Origin: Pseudomonadota bacterium
Lineage (GTDB): Bacteria > Pseudomonadota > Gammaproteobacteria > Steroidobacterales > Steroidobacteraceae
Assembly: GCA_003242685.1 (NCBI GenBank)
Contig: QGVD01000003.1
Span: 49,576-113,575 of the forward strand
Direction: 5' to 3'
Length of the DNA: 64,000 bases
The position numbers were made by a program, and so were the translations under genes. The notes beneath the pieces are model-generated. The model made no database searches. It worked only from the letters and a program-made list of their open reading frames with translations, and was not told the DNA's origin. Positions 57,018-64,000 of this stretch are shown in pieces; the first letter of the stretch is position 1; every line of letters starts with the position of its first letter.

Positions 57018-57527
57018 CTACAGCAGCACGGGCTGATTCGGCAGCTCGTTCGGATCGGGACGACTGCCTGGGAAATGCTTCGCGAGGAGCCTTCCGACTG
57101 CCCTGATCCCCGCGACCGAGCCTTCGGCGAAACGACCGGCGCGATAGTGCTCCTCCATCTCGTGACACACGGCTTCCCAGTCCTCGGGCGGCACGCGCCG
57201 CGCGATGCCGCGGTCGGCGAGGATCTCGACGTCGTGATCGGCCAGCAGCACGTAGATCAGCACGCCGTCGTTGGCTTCCGTGTCCCACACGCCGAGCCGG
57301 CCGAACCACTCGAGCGCCCGCTCGCGCGGTGTCTCGCCGGTCCACAGCTCGGGCAGATCGAGCGCCGACTCGACCACGAAGCGCACCTCTCCGGCATGGC
57401 GCGATTCGACCTCGGCGATCGCCGCCTCGATCTGCGCGAGCACCTCGGGCGGGAAGCAACGGCGCGCGCTCCAGCGCGTCGTGAAGAGATGCCGCAGGAT
57501 GCGGGTGAGCTTCCGTGCGATGCTCAT
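57018..57527 (-). CDS. TPM-domain protein (small paralogue)
   Basis: 169 residues with no signal peptide. A TPM fold is indicated by IEAAIAEVESRHAGEVRFVV, GVLIYVLLADHDVEILADRG and an acidic helix (EDWEAVCHEMEEHYRAG). The ATG begins right after the stop of the larger TPM gene (TAGATG), so it is coupled. Role unknown; TPM domains are found in phosphatase-like or photosystem II repair proteins. It is the last gene of the lemA run. Confidence 0.88.
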   Translation of the reverse strand: MSIARKLTRILRHLFTTRWSARRCFPPEVLAQIEAAIAEVESRHAGEVRFVVESALDLPELWTGETPRERALEWFGRLGVWDTEANDGVLIYVLLADHDVEILADRGIARRVPPEDWEAVCHEMEEHYRAGRFAEGSVAGIRAVGRLLAKHFPGSRPDPNELPNQPVLL

Positions 57528-58430
57528 CTACCAGCTCCCCGAGGCGCCGCCGCCTCCGAAACCGCCGCCACCACCGCGGAATCCGCCCCCGCCGAAGCCG
57601 CCACCGAATCCTCCGCCGCCGAAGCCGCCTCCACCCCATCCGCCGCCCCAGCCGCCGTGCCGCGGCAGGCTCGACCAGCGCGTACCACCGCCGAGGCCGG
57701 AGAACAGCGCGAAGATGAACGCGAGAAAGCCCACGAGCAGCGCGACGCCGATGGCCTGACTCACCAGCCAGACGAAGAATCCGGTGCCTGCGCCCGTCAC
57801 GAGAGAGCCGAGCCCGCGACCGAAGAGGGCCCGCAGCACGGCGGAGCCGACGAGCACGGCGAAGAAGAGAAACGGCAGGAGACCGATGAGCGCGGGCGCG
57901 CCCCCGTCGCGCTGCCAGCGCCGATCCGGCGGCGGCAGCGGCTCGCCGTCGATGAGAGCGATGATGCGATCGACGCCTGCGTTGATACCGCCGAAGAAAT
58001 CACCCTGGCGGAAGAGCGGCAGGATGAACTCGTCCTGGATGCGATTGACCGTCGCGTCCGGCAGCACGCCCTCGAGACCGTAGCCGACCTCGATGCGCAT
58101 GCGCCGATCGTCCTTCGCGACGAGCAGCAGCACGCCGTCGTCCACGTCCTCGCGTCCGAGCTTCCATTCGTCCACGACGCGGATCGAGTACTGCTCGATC
58201 GCCTCCGGCTGCGTCGTCGGCACGAGGAGCACCGCGATCTGCGCGCCCTTGCGGGCCTCGAACGCGGCGAGCTTCTCTTCGAGCGCCGCCTGCTGCTGCG
58301 CCGTGAGCGTTCCCGTGAGATCGGTGACCCGCGCTTCGAGTCGCGGAATGGGCTGCAGATCCTGCGCGCCGGCCTGCGCCGCCGCGCAGAGGAATACGAG
58401 GATCAGCCAGCGCGCGAGGCGAGGCGCCAT
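57528..58430 (-). CDS. TPM-domain membrane protein (YgcG-like)
   Basis: 300 residues. Signal peptide (~1-22), a periplasmic TPM domain (DLTGTLTAQQQAALEEKLAA through VNRIQDEFILPLF, ~35-165), two to three C-terminal membrane helices (~195-260), and a Gly-rich tail made of repeats of GGGFGGG ending SGSW. It is of the YgcG class, whose role is unknown, and commonly accompanies LemA as here (25 bases after lemA). Confidence 0.92.
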   Translation of the reverse strand: MAPRLARWLILVFLCAAAQAGAQDLQPIPRLEARVTDLTGTLTAQQQAALEEKLAAFEARKGAQIAVLLVPTTQPEAIEQYSIRVVDEWKLGREDVDDGVLLLVAKDDRRMRIEVGYGLEGVLPDATVNRIQDEFILPLFRQGDFFGGINAGVDRIIALIDGEPLPPPDRRWQRDGGAPALIGLLPFLFFAVLVGSAVLRALFGRGLGSLVTGAGTGFFVWLVSQAIGVALLVGFLAFIFALFSGLGGGTRWSSLPRHGGWGGGWGGGGFGGGGFGGGFGGGGFRGGGGGFGGGGASGSW

Positions 58431-58455
58431 GGTGCCGGGGCCGTGCCCGATCGTG

Positions 58456-59115
58456 TCACTGCGCGGGCTGCGGAGCTTCCTGCGGCGGCGCGTCGGGCTG
58501 CTGCCGAGCAGGCGGCTGCTGCGCGCCCGTGCCGAAGTCGACTCTCGGCGCCGTGGAGATCTCCGCTTCGTTCGCGACGGTGAAGTTCGGCTTCACCTCG
58601 AAACCGAACAGCATCGCCGTGAGATTCGAGGGAAAGGAGCGCACCGTCGTGTTGTACTGGCGCACGGCGTCGATGTAGCGGTTGCGCGCCACGGCGATGC
58701 GGTTCTCCGTGCCCTCGAGCTGCGCCTGCAGGTCGCGGAAGTTCGCATCCGACTTGAGATCCGGGTAGCGCTCGACGACCACCATCAGGCGGCTCAGCGC
58801 CTGGGTCAGCTCGCCCTGCGCCTGCTGGAACTGCTGGAAGGCCTGCGGGTTCTCGAGCACTTCGGGCGTCACCTGCACGGACGTCGCCTTCGCGCGCGCC
58901 TCGGTCACACCGACGAGGACCTGCTGCTCCTGCTGCGCGAAACCCTTGACGGTCTCCACGAGGTTCGGAATCAGATCCGCGCGCCGCTGGTACTGATTGA
59001 CGACCTCCGACCAGGCGGCCTTCACCGCCTCGTCCTGCTGCTGGAGCGTGTTGTAGCCGCAGCCGGAGAGACCGAGAACGGCAACGGCGGCGAGCACGAC
59101 AGTCCACCTTGGCAT
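58456..59115 (-). CDS. LemA-family lipoprotein
   Basis: 219 residues from ATG 59115, with GGGAGG six bases upstream. Lipoprotein signal ending VLGLSGC. LemA core: YNTLQQQDEAVKAAWSEVV, RRADLIPNLVETVKGFA, AQGELTQALSRLMVVVERYP and RNRYIDAVRQYNTTVRSFPS. A Pro/Gln tail follows. LemA proteins are membrane-anchored helical bundles of unknown function, encoded with TPM proteins. It leads the lemA-TPM-TPM operon. Confidence 0.94.
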   Translation of the reverse strand: MPRWTVVLAAVAVLGLSGCGYNTLQQQDEAVKAAWSEVVNQYQRRADLIPNLVETVKGFAQQEQQVLVGVTEARAKATSVQVTPEVLENPQAFQQFQQAQGELTQALSRLMVVVERYPDLKSDANFRDLQAQLEGTENRIAVARNRYIDAVRQYNTTVRSFPSNLTAMLFGFEVKPNFTVANEAEISTAPRVDFGTGAQQPPARQQPDAPPQEAPQPAQ

Positions 59116-59236
59116 CGCATCCTCCCGAGTGCTTGAAGTCCGGGCATCGTTCCCGGGCCACGCGCCTGCGGAAGATGGGACCGGCCGCGCCACCTTCAAG
59201 GCGCGGCCGGTCGTCGTACTGCCGCGGACGTGCCCG

Positions 59237-61285
59237 CTACCAGATTTTCACACGCTCCTCGGGGGCGCGATACAGGCGGTCGCCGGGCTCGAGACCGAAG
59301 GCTTCGTGGAACTCGGCCATGTTCGTCACGACGCCGTTCGCCCGGAACTCGGCCGGGCTGTGCGGATCGGTGAGCAGCCGCATGCGCAGCTCGTCGTCGC
59401 GGTACTTGCGCCGCCAGATCTGCGCCCAGCCGAGGAAGAAGCGCTGTGGCCCCGTGAAACCGTCGATGACCGGCGACGGCGCGCCGCCGAGCGAGAGCTG
59501 CCACGCCTTGTAGGCGACGGCCAAACCAGACAGATCGCCGATGTTCTCGCCGAGCGTCAGCTCACCGTTCACGGGTTGACCGTCGAGCACCGTGTAGCCG
59601 CTGTACTGTGCGACGAGCTTCGCGGCTTTTTCCCTGAAGCGCGCGTCGTCCTCCGCGGTCCACCAGTCGCGCAGGTTCCCCGCACCATCGAACCGGCGCC
59701 CCGAGTCGTCGAAGCCGTGGCTGATCTCGTGGCCGATCACCGCGCCGATGGCGCCGTAGTTCACCGCGTCGTCGGCGTTCACGTCGAAAAACGGCGGCTG
59801 CAGGATCGCCGCGGGAAAGACGATCTCGTTCATCGGAGGGTTGTAGTACGCGTTGACCGTCTGCGGCGACATGAACCATTCGCTGCGATCGACCGGCCGG
59901 CCGATCCTGGCGATGCCGCGCTCGTGCTCGAAGGCGGTCGCGCGCATCACGTTGCCCACGAGATCCGTCGGGGAGATCTCGAGCTTCCCGTAGTCGCGCC
60001 ACTTCTCGGGATAGCCGATCTTCACCGTGAAGCTCGCGAGCTTCTTCTTCGCTTCCGCCTTCGTCGCGGGAGTCATCCAGTCGAGCTCGTCGATGGAGCT
60101 GTCGAACGCGCGCAGAATGTTGGCCACGATCGCGTTCATGCGCTCCTTCGCCTCCGGCGGGAAGTGCCGCTCGACGTACAGCCGGCCGACCGCCTCGCCC
60201 ATCAGCCTGTCGAGCGTCGCGACCGCACGCTTCCAGCGGGGCCTCGGCTCCTCGATGCCTCGCAGCGCGCGCTCGCGGAACTGGAAGTGCCGGTCGACGA
60301 ACGCGGCCGAGAGATACGGCGCGTACGCGTCCAGGACGCGGAATCTGAAGTAGTGGCGCCACTGCTCGACCGGTACCGTCTGCACCAGCTCGCCCAGCGC
60401 CTTCACGTAGCTCGGCTGGCTGATGTCGAGGTCCGTGGCGGGAGCTCCTGCTCCTTCGAGGAACGCGGCCCAGTCGAATCCCGGCGCCAGCTTGCTCGCC
60501 TCGGCGAGCGACATCTTGTTGTACGTCGCGACCGGGTCGCGGTTCTGCACGCGCGTCCAGTGCGCCTCGGCGATCTTCGTCTCGAGCGCGAGGATCGCTT
60601 CGGCGGCCTCTTCGGCCTGCGGAAGACCTGCGAGCGTGAGCAGATCGCGTGCGTACTCCTTCAGGCCCGCGCGCAGCTCCTGGTACTTGCGGTCGGCCTT
60701 GAGATAGTAGTCGCGGTCGGGAAGCGTGAGCCCCGACTGGAAGATGCCGGGCAGATACGCGTTCGAATCGCGCGCATCCTGCGCCACGAAATAGACGAGC
60801 GGATGATTGACGCCGATGCGCTGTCCGTGACCGATGAAGCGGACGACATCGGAAGGCGTCCGCAGCGCATCGATGCGAGCGAGATCGTCCGCGAGCGGCT
60901 GCGCCCCGAGCGTCTCGAGACGCTCGGTGTTCATGAAGCTCGTGTAGAAATCGCCGATCTTCTGCTCGTCGGAGCCCGGCACGAGTCCCGGCGCGTGCGC
61001 GGTTTCCTCGAGGATGCGGCGCACCTGCTCTTCGGCCGCGATGGCGAGCAGCTCGAAAGTGCCGATGTTCGACCGGTCGGCGGGAATCTCGGTGGTCCTG
61101 AGCCAGGTTCCGCCGGCGAACCGGAACAGATCGTCCTGAGGACGCACCTCGCGGTCGAACCCGGCGAGATCCAGACCCGAGCTCGGCGTGGTTCCCTGCA
61201 CGGAATCCGGCGCGGGCGTACGAGGACTCTGCGCCGCACAGGCCGCGAGGGCCGCGGCGAACGAGCCGATGAGGATTTTCTTCAT
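59237..61285 (-). CDS. M13-family zinc metallopeptidase (neprilysin-like)
   Basis: 682 residues from ATG 61285 with AGGT 8 bases upstream. Lipoprotein-like signal (LIGSFAAALAAC). The N-terminal helical domain is followed by the zinc site VIGHEISHGFDD, the ENIGD glutamate, and NAYYNPPMNEIVFPA. It ends YRAPEERVKIW, the usual C-terminal signature of M13. It digests peptides in the periplasm. It is 121 bases upstream of lemA and separated from the next gene by the terminator at 61441. Confidence 0.95.
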   Translation of the reverse strand: MKKILIGSFAAALAACAAQSPRTPAPDSVQGTTPSSGLDLAGFDREVRPQDDLFRFAGGTWLRTTEIPADRSNIGTFELLAIAAEEQVRRILEETAHAPGLVPGSDEQKIGDFYTSFMNTERLETLGAQPLADDLARIDALRTPSDVVRFIGHGQRIGVNHPLVYFVAQDARDSNAYLPGIFQSGLTLPDRDYYLKADRKYQELRAGLKEYARDLLTLAGLPQAEEAAEAILALETKIAEAHWTRVQNRDPVATYNKMSLAEASKLAPGFDWAAFLEGAGAPATDLDISQPSYVKALGELVQTVPVEQWRHYFRFRVLDAYAPYLSAAFVDRHFQFRERALRGIEEPRPRWKRAVATLDRLMGEAVGRLYVERHFPPEAKERMNAIVANILRAFDSSIDELDWMTPATKAEAKKKLASFTVKIGYPEKWRDYGKLEISPTDLVGNVMRATAFEHERGIARIGRPVDRSEWFMSPQTVNAYYNPPMNEIVFPAAILQPPFFDVNADDAVNYGAIGAVIGHEISHGFDDSGRRFDGAGNLRDWWTAEDDARFREKAAKLVAQYSGYTVLDGQPVNGELTLGENIGDLSGLAVAYKAWQLSLGGAPSPVIDGFTGPQRFFLGWAQIWRRKYRDDELRMRLLTDPHSPAEFRANGVVTNMAEFHEAFGLEPGDRLYRAPEERVKIW

Positions 61286-61440
61286 GAAGTACCTGCGTGA
61301 AAGCCTTTGAGGAGGGTTCTCCGTTGAGGCCGCGCAGTATAGAAAGTTCGACGGACGTGACGGACTCGCGGGCAAGCTCCGCGGCAACGGCCGGTCGCAC
61401 GTACGGAGCGCCCCGCCGCATCCGTAAGAGGTCGCGGCGG

Positions 61441-61472
61441 AAAAAAAATGCCCCGGGCTTGCGGCCCGGGGC
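61441..61472 (-). terminator. Rho-independent terminator of the small 77-residue gene
   Basis: GCCCCGGGC (61450-61458) and GCCCGGGGC (61464-61472) form a 9-bp stem with a 5-base loop. On the minus strand it is followed by A then eight T residues (61448-61441). It ends transcription from the gene at 61756-61523 before the M13 peptidase gene. Confidence 0.92.
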
Positions 61473-61522
61473 CAGGAATGCGGACTTTCGATGAAGGGAA
61501 GGAAGTCCGCTAGGGGATGCTT

Positions 61523-61756
61523 TCAGTGCAACCTTGCCCAGTGGAGAATCCGGATGTCCTCGGTCTCCACGTCGAAACTCTGCGCCAGCAGCGTGCGCAG
61601 CTCGCGGGTTCCACCGCGCTCTTCGAGCGGGTACCGCAGCTCCACCACGCCGCTCCACTCACTCGTGCCGGTTTGCGGCGCTTCCGCGCTTGCCGTTACG
61701 AAGTGCGTGTAGTACTTGGCGGCCACGGCTCCGAAGGGTAGTTGGCGCCGCGCCAC
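61523..61756 (-). CDS. Small orphan protein, function unknown
   Basis: 77 residues from GTG 61756; an inner GTG at 61726 (VAAKYYTHFVTAS) is an alternative. Mixed alpha/beta composition with a conserved-looking core (TSEWSGVVELRYPLEERGG then FDVETEDIRILHWARLH). No signal peptide, metal motif or known family. Its private strong terminator argues that it is a genuine, separately transcribed gene. The start is unsure because neither GTG has a good ribosome-binding site. Confidence 0.65.
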   Translation of the reverse strand: MARRQLPFGAVAAKYYTHFVTASAEAPQTGTSEWSGVVELRYPLEERGGTRELRTLLAQSFDVETEDIRILHWARLH

Positions 61757-61878
61757 AACGCTGTGAGCCGCCGCACAGAACCGGCAGCTCGGCCGTGAGT
61801 CGGCGTGCCGACGGCACCCTTGGCTGCGTGGAAACCGCTGATTAAGTAAAGAGAGAAGGGAGACAGGATCGCGACGAC

Positions 61879-62394
61879 ATGAGCAGGTACAGACCTCCGG
61901 AGAAGCCGGGCTCGAAGTACATCACCCCGGAGGGCGCGCGCCGGCTGCGCGAGGAGCTCGACCATCTCTGGCGAGTCGAGCGCCCGCGCGTCACGCAGGC
62001 AGTGGCCGAGGCCGCTGCGCAGGGCGACCGTTCCGAGAACGCGGAGTACACCTACGGCAAGCGCCGCCTGCGGGAGATCGACCGGCGTGTGCGCTTTCTG
62101 CGCAAGCGGCTCGACGGCATCGTGATCGTCGACCGGCCGCCTTCCGATCCGAACCGCGTCTACTTCGGTGCGTGGGTGGAGCTCGAGGACGAGCGCGGCG
62201 AGCTCGTGCGCTACCGCATCGTGGGTCCTGACGAGTTCGACATGGCGCCCGGCTACATCAGCATGGACTCGCCGCTCGGACGCGCCCTGCTGCGCAAGGC
62301 GCTGGACGAAGAGGTCACGGTCGAAGTCCCCGGCGGCAGAAAGACCTACACGATCGTCGGCATCAGCTACGAGACGGCCGGCGCCACCGGCTGA
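61879..62394 (+). CDS. greB: Transcript cleavage factor GreB
   Basis: 171 residues. The N-terminal coiled coil carries GDRSENAEYTYGKRRLREID, with the acidic tip that enters the RNA polymerase secondary channel. The C-terminal FKBP-like domain follows with FGAWVELEDERGELVRYRIVG and SPLGRALLRKALDEEV. YTYGKRRLREID matches GreB rather than GreA. It rescues backtracked RNA polymerase. Confidence 0.95.
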   Translation: MSRYRPPEKPGSKYITPEGARRLREELDHLWRVERPRVTQAVAEAAAQGDRSENAEYTYGKRRLREIDRRVRFLRKRLDGIVIVDRPPSDPNRVYFGAWVELEDERGELVRYRIVGPDEFDMAPGYISMDSPLGRALLRKALDEEVTVEVPGGRKTYTIVGISYETAGATG

Positions 62395-62439
62395 GCGCGA
62401 GGCGCGCGGCCGGCGAGCGTCCGCCGGCCGCGCTTTCCG

Positions 62440-63861
62440 CTACCAGATCACGCGCACGTTCTTGAACTGCCAGGGATCGCTCTTGTCGATGTCCTCGGGG
62501 AAGAGGCGCTCGCGATCGTGCAGCGGCGTCCAGTCGGTGTACGCGCCGACGACGTTGCCCAGATAGGGCGTGCAGATCTCGAGGTTGCGCCGGAAGTCCA
62601 TCTCGTCCGGCTCGACGATGCCGCAGTTCGGGTTCTCGATCGCCCAGATCATTCCCGAGAGGCACGCCACGGTGACCTGCAGGCTCGTCGCGTTGTTGTA
62701 GGGCACGAGACGGCGCGCTTCCTCGATCGAGAGCTGCGAGCCGTACCAGTACGCGTTCTTCTTGTGGCCAGCGAGCAGCACACCGAGCTCGTCGACGCCC
62801 TTGACGATGTCGTCCATCAGCAGCCGCTTGCGGTCCTGGAGGATGTAGTTGCGTCCCACGAACTCGTGCAGCGAGAGCACCGCCGCGTCGCACGGGTGGT
62901 ACGCGTAGTGCACCGTGGGCCGGTAGACGACCTGGGCCCCGTCACGCACGGTGAAATAGTCCGCGATCGAGATGGACTCGTTGTGCGTGATGCAGAAGCC
63001 GTGGAAGTGGCCGGCGAGCGGCGTCCAGGTGCGCACGCGCGTGGCGGCGCCCGGCTGCATGAGATAGATGGCGGCCATGCAGCCGAAGTCGTGCCGCTTG
63101 CCGTCGCGCGGGAAGTTGCGCTCGTGCGTACCCCAGCCGATCTCCGAAGGCTGCGAGCCCTCGCCGACGAAGCCGTCGATCGACCAGGTGTTGACGAACT
63201 CGTTCGGCTCCTTCGGCACGCTCGAGACCTGCGTGTCACGCTCGGCGATGTGAATGGTCTTGATGCCGAGCCGGCGGGCGAGGTCGCCCCAGTCGGCGCG
63301 CGTGCGCGGGTTGCCGGCGTCGACGCCGACGTCCGCGGCGATGTTGAGCAGCGCCTGCTTGACGAAGTGCGACACCAGACCCGGGTTGGCGCCGTGCGTG
63401 ATCACGGCCGTGGGCGCACGCGCATTGCCTGCACGCAGCGCGAGCGCCTCCTCGCGCAGCGCGTAGTTCGTGCGCCGCGCGGCGGGGACCGTGGGGTCGG
63501 TGTAGCCGCCCGCCCACGGCTCGATGCAGGTGTCGAGGTACATCGCACCGCGCTCCCAGCAGAACTTGATGAGCGCGACGCTCGAGACGTCGACCGACAC
63601 GTTGAGCAGGAAATCGCCGCGGCCGAGGAGCGGCGTGAGCACCCGGCGGTAGTTCTCGCGCGTCAGCGTTTCCTTGATCAGGCGCACGCCGAATTTTTGC
63701 GCCTCCTCCCGCCCCGCATCGTCCGCCGTAAGGATCGTGATGCGGTCCGGCGTGATGCCGATGTGCCGCAGGATGAGCGGCAGGACCCCCTGCCCGATGC
63801 TGCCGAAGCCGACGATGAGAATGCGGCCCGGAAAGTCTACGTATACCTTGTATTCGCTCAT
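62440..63861 (-). CDS. Homospermidine synthase
   Basis: 473 residues. N-terminal Rossmann NAD-binding ILIVGFGSIGQGVLPLIL, then LTADDAGREEA, YLDTCIEPWAGGY, THGANPGLVSHFV and a C-terminal NPNCGIVEPDEMDF. This is the saccharopine-dehydrogenase-like homospermidine synthase that makes sym-homospermidine from putrescine with NAD. It is usual in alphaproteobacteria and scattered in gammaproteobacteria, and suggests a homospermidine-type polyamine pool here. A palindrome lies 21 bases upstream of the ATG. Confidence 0.93.
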   Translation of the reverse strand: MSEYKVYVDFPGRILIVGFGSIGQGVLPLILRHIGITPDRITILTADDAGREEAQKFGVRLIKETLTRENYRRVLTPLLGRGDFLLNVSVDVSSVALIKFCWERGAMYLDTCIEPWAGGYTDPTVPAARRTNYALREEALALRAGNARAPTAVITHGANPGLVSHFVKQALLNIAADVGVDAGNPRTRADWGDLARRLGIKTIHIAERDTQVSSVPKEPNEFVNTWSIDGFVGEGSQPSEIGWGTHERNFPRDGKRHDFGCMAAIYLMQPGAATRVRTWTPLAGHFHGFCITHNESISIADYFTVRDGAQVVYRPTVHYAYHPCDAAVLSLHEFVGRNYILQDRKRLLMDDIVKGVDELGVLLAGHKKNAYWYGSQLSIEEARRLVPYNNATSLQVTVACLSGMIWAIENPNCGIVEPDEMDFRRNLEICTPYLGNVVGAYTDWTPLHDRERLFPEDIDKSDPWQFKNVRVIW

Positions 63862-63881
63862 GGTGCCCTCGTCGCCGGACC

Positions 63882-63898
63882 TGCGCGCGACGCGCGCA
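63882..63898. repeat. 17-bp palindrome in the homospermidine synthase leader
   Basis: TGCGCGCG (63882-63889) and CGCGCGCA (63891-63898) are exact reverse complements around one base, lying 21 bases upstream of the gene start. It could be an operator or leader hairpin; alternating CG sequence makes chance fairly likely. Confidence 0.35.
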
Positions 63899-64000
63899 CG
63901 GCCCTCTTTCGCAAAATGCGCGAGGGTATCAGTGAGCGTCCGTGCTCGCTACCCTGCGCGGTGTGCCCCACCCGCGTCGGCGCCCCAGTGATGGGGAACG

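Noticed and set aside
47000..60000. Possible prophage or contractile injection cluster around the sheath-like gene
   Set aside because: No integrase, capsid, portal, tube, baseplate or lysis gene is visible on either strand; only the sheath-like protein is present.

Overview
The window is one continuous stretch of ordinary chromosome from a high-GC Gram-negative bacterium, most likely a gammaproteobacterium. It has Kdo transferase and Kdo kinase, TolC and several lipoproteins, so it has an outer membrane. Several gene orders are classic for gammaproteobacteria: cutA-dsbD beside groESL, aroQ-accB-accC-prmA, dusB-fis, purH-purD, and trxA-rho divergent from rhlB. The Kdo kinase, homospermidine synthase and strongly GC-biased codons would fit an environmental lineage such as Steroidobacteraceae, Nevskiales or Xanthomonadales, but that placement is inference. 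I see no rRNA, tRNA, CRISPR array, insertion sequence or integrase, and no gap over 300 bases without a gene.

Region by region. 1-4.3 kb: the 3' part of a glycogen debranching enzyme, then a PAS-GGDEF-EAL cyclic-di-GMP protein on the other strand. 4.3-10.5 kb: isoaspartyl methyltransferase, rhodanese and tolC (with an operator-like palindrome in its promoter), then LPS-core genes (waaA, kdkA, a family 9 glycosyltransferase and a DUF6165 gene). 10.5-17.9 kb, minus strand: a small zinc-finger protein, glnE, a lipoprotein of unknown function, an exported methyltransferase and groES-groEL behind a CIRCE-like element. 17.9-31.1 kb, plus strand: cutA, a DsbD with a duplicated N-terminal domain, a TlpA-like thioredoxin, aroQ-accBC-prmA, a DUF3426 protein, dusB-fis, purH-purD and a thioesterase.

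31-47.8 kb: a putative outer-membrane protein, trxA-rho (Rho has a 61-residue N-terminal extension), rhlB, a HAD nucleotidase, a small DUF465 protein, an MscS channel, ArfB, a PLP decarboxylase with plsB, an SDR enzyme, a small hydrolase and a full-length 5-oxoprolinase. 47.8-59.1 kb is a long minus-strand run of envelope genes: LemA, two TPM proteins, an L,D-transpeptidase, an M1 peptidase, a small coiled-coil protein, a rhomboid protease, a lone phage-tail-sheath-like protein, a TPR/outer-membrane-barrel protein and a processive-type glycosyltransferase. 59-64 kb: an M13 peptidase, a small orphan gene with its own terminator, greB and homospermidine synthase.

Most of the window is housekeeping. 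The least ordinary part is 47.8-53.7 kb, where a sheath gene without any other phage or contractile-system gene sits directly upstream of a two-gene polysaccharide synthesis/export-like module. Other points to re-check are the DsbD tandem domain, the Rho extension, three promoters whose -10 box lies 6-8 bases from an ATG (possible leaderless mRNAs), and inverted repeats at tolC, groESL and the plsB/SDR divergent region.
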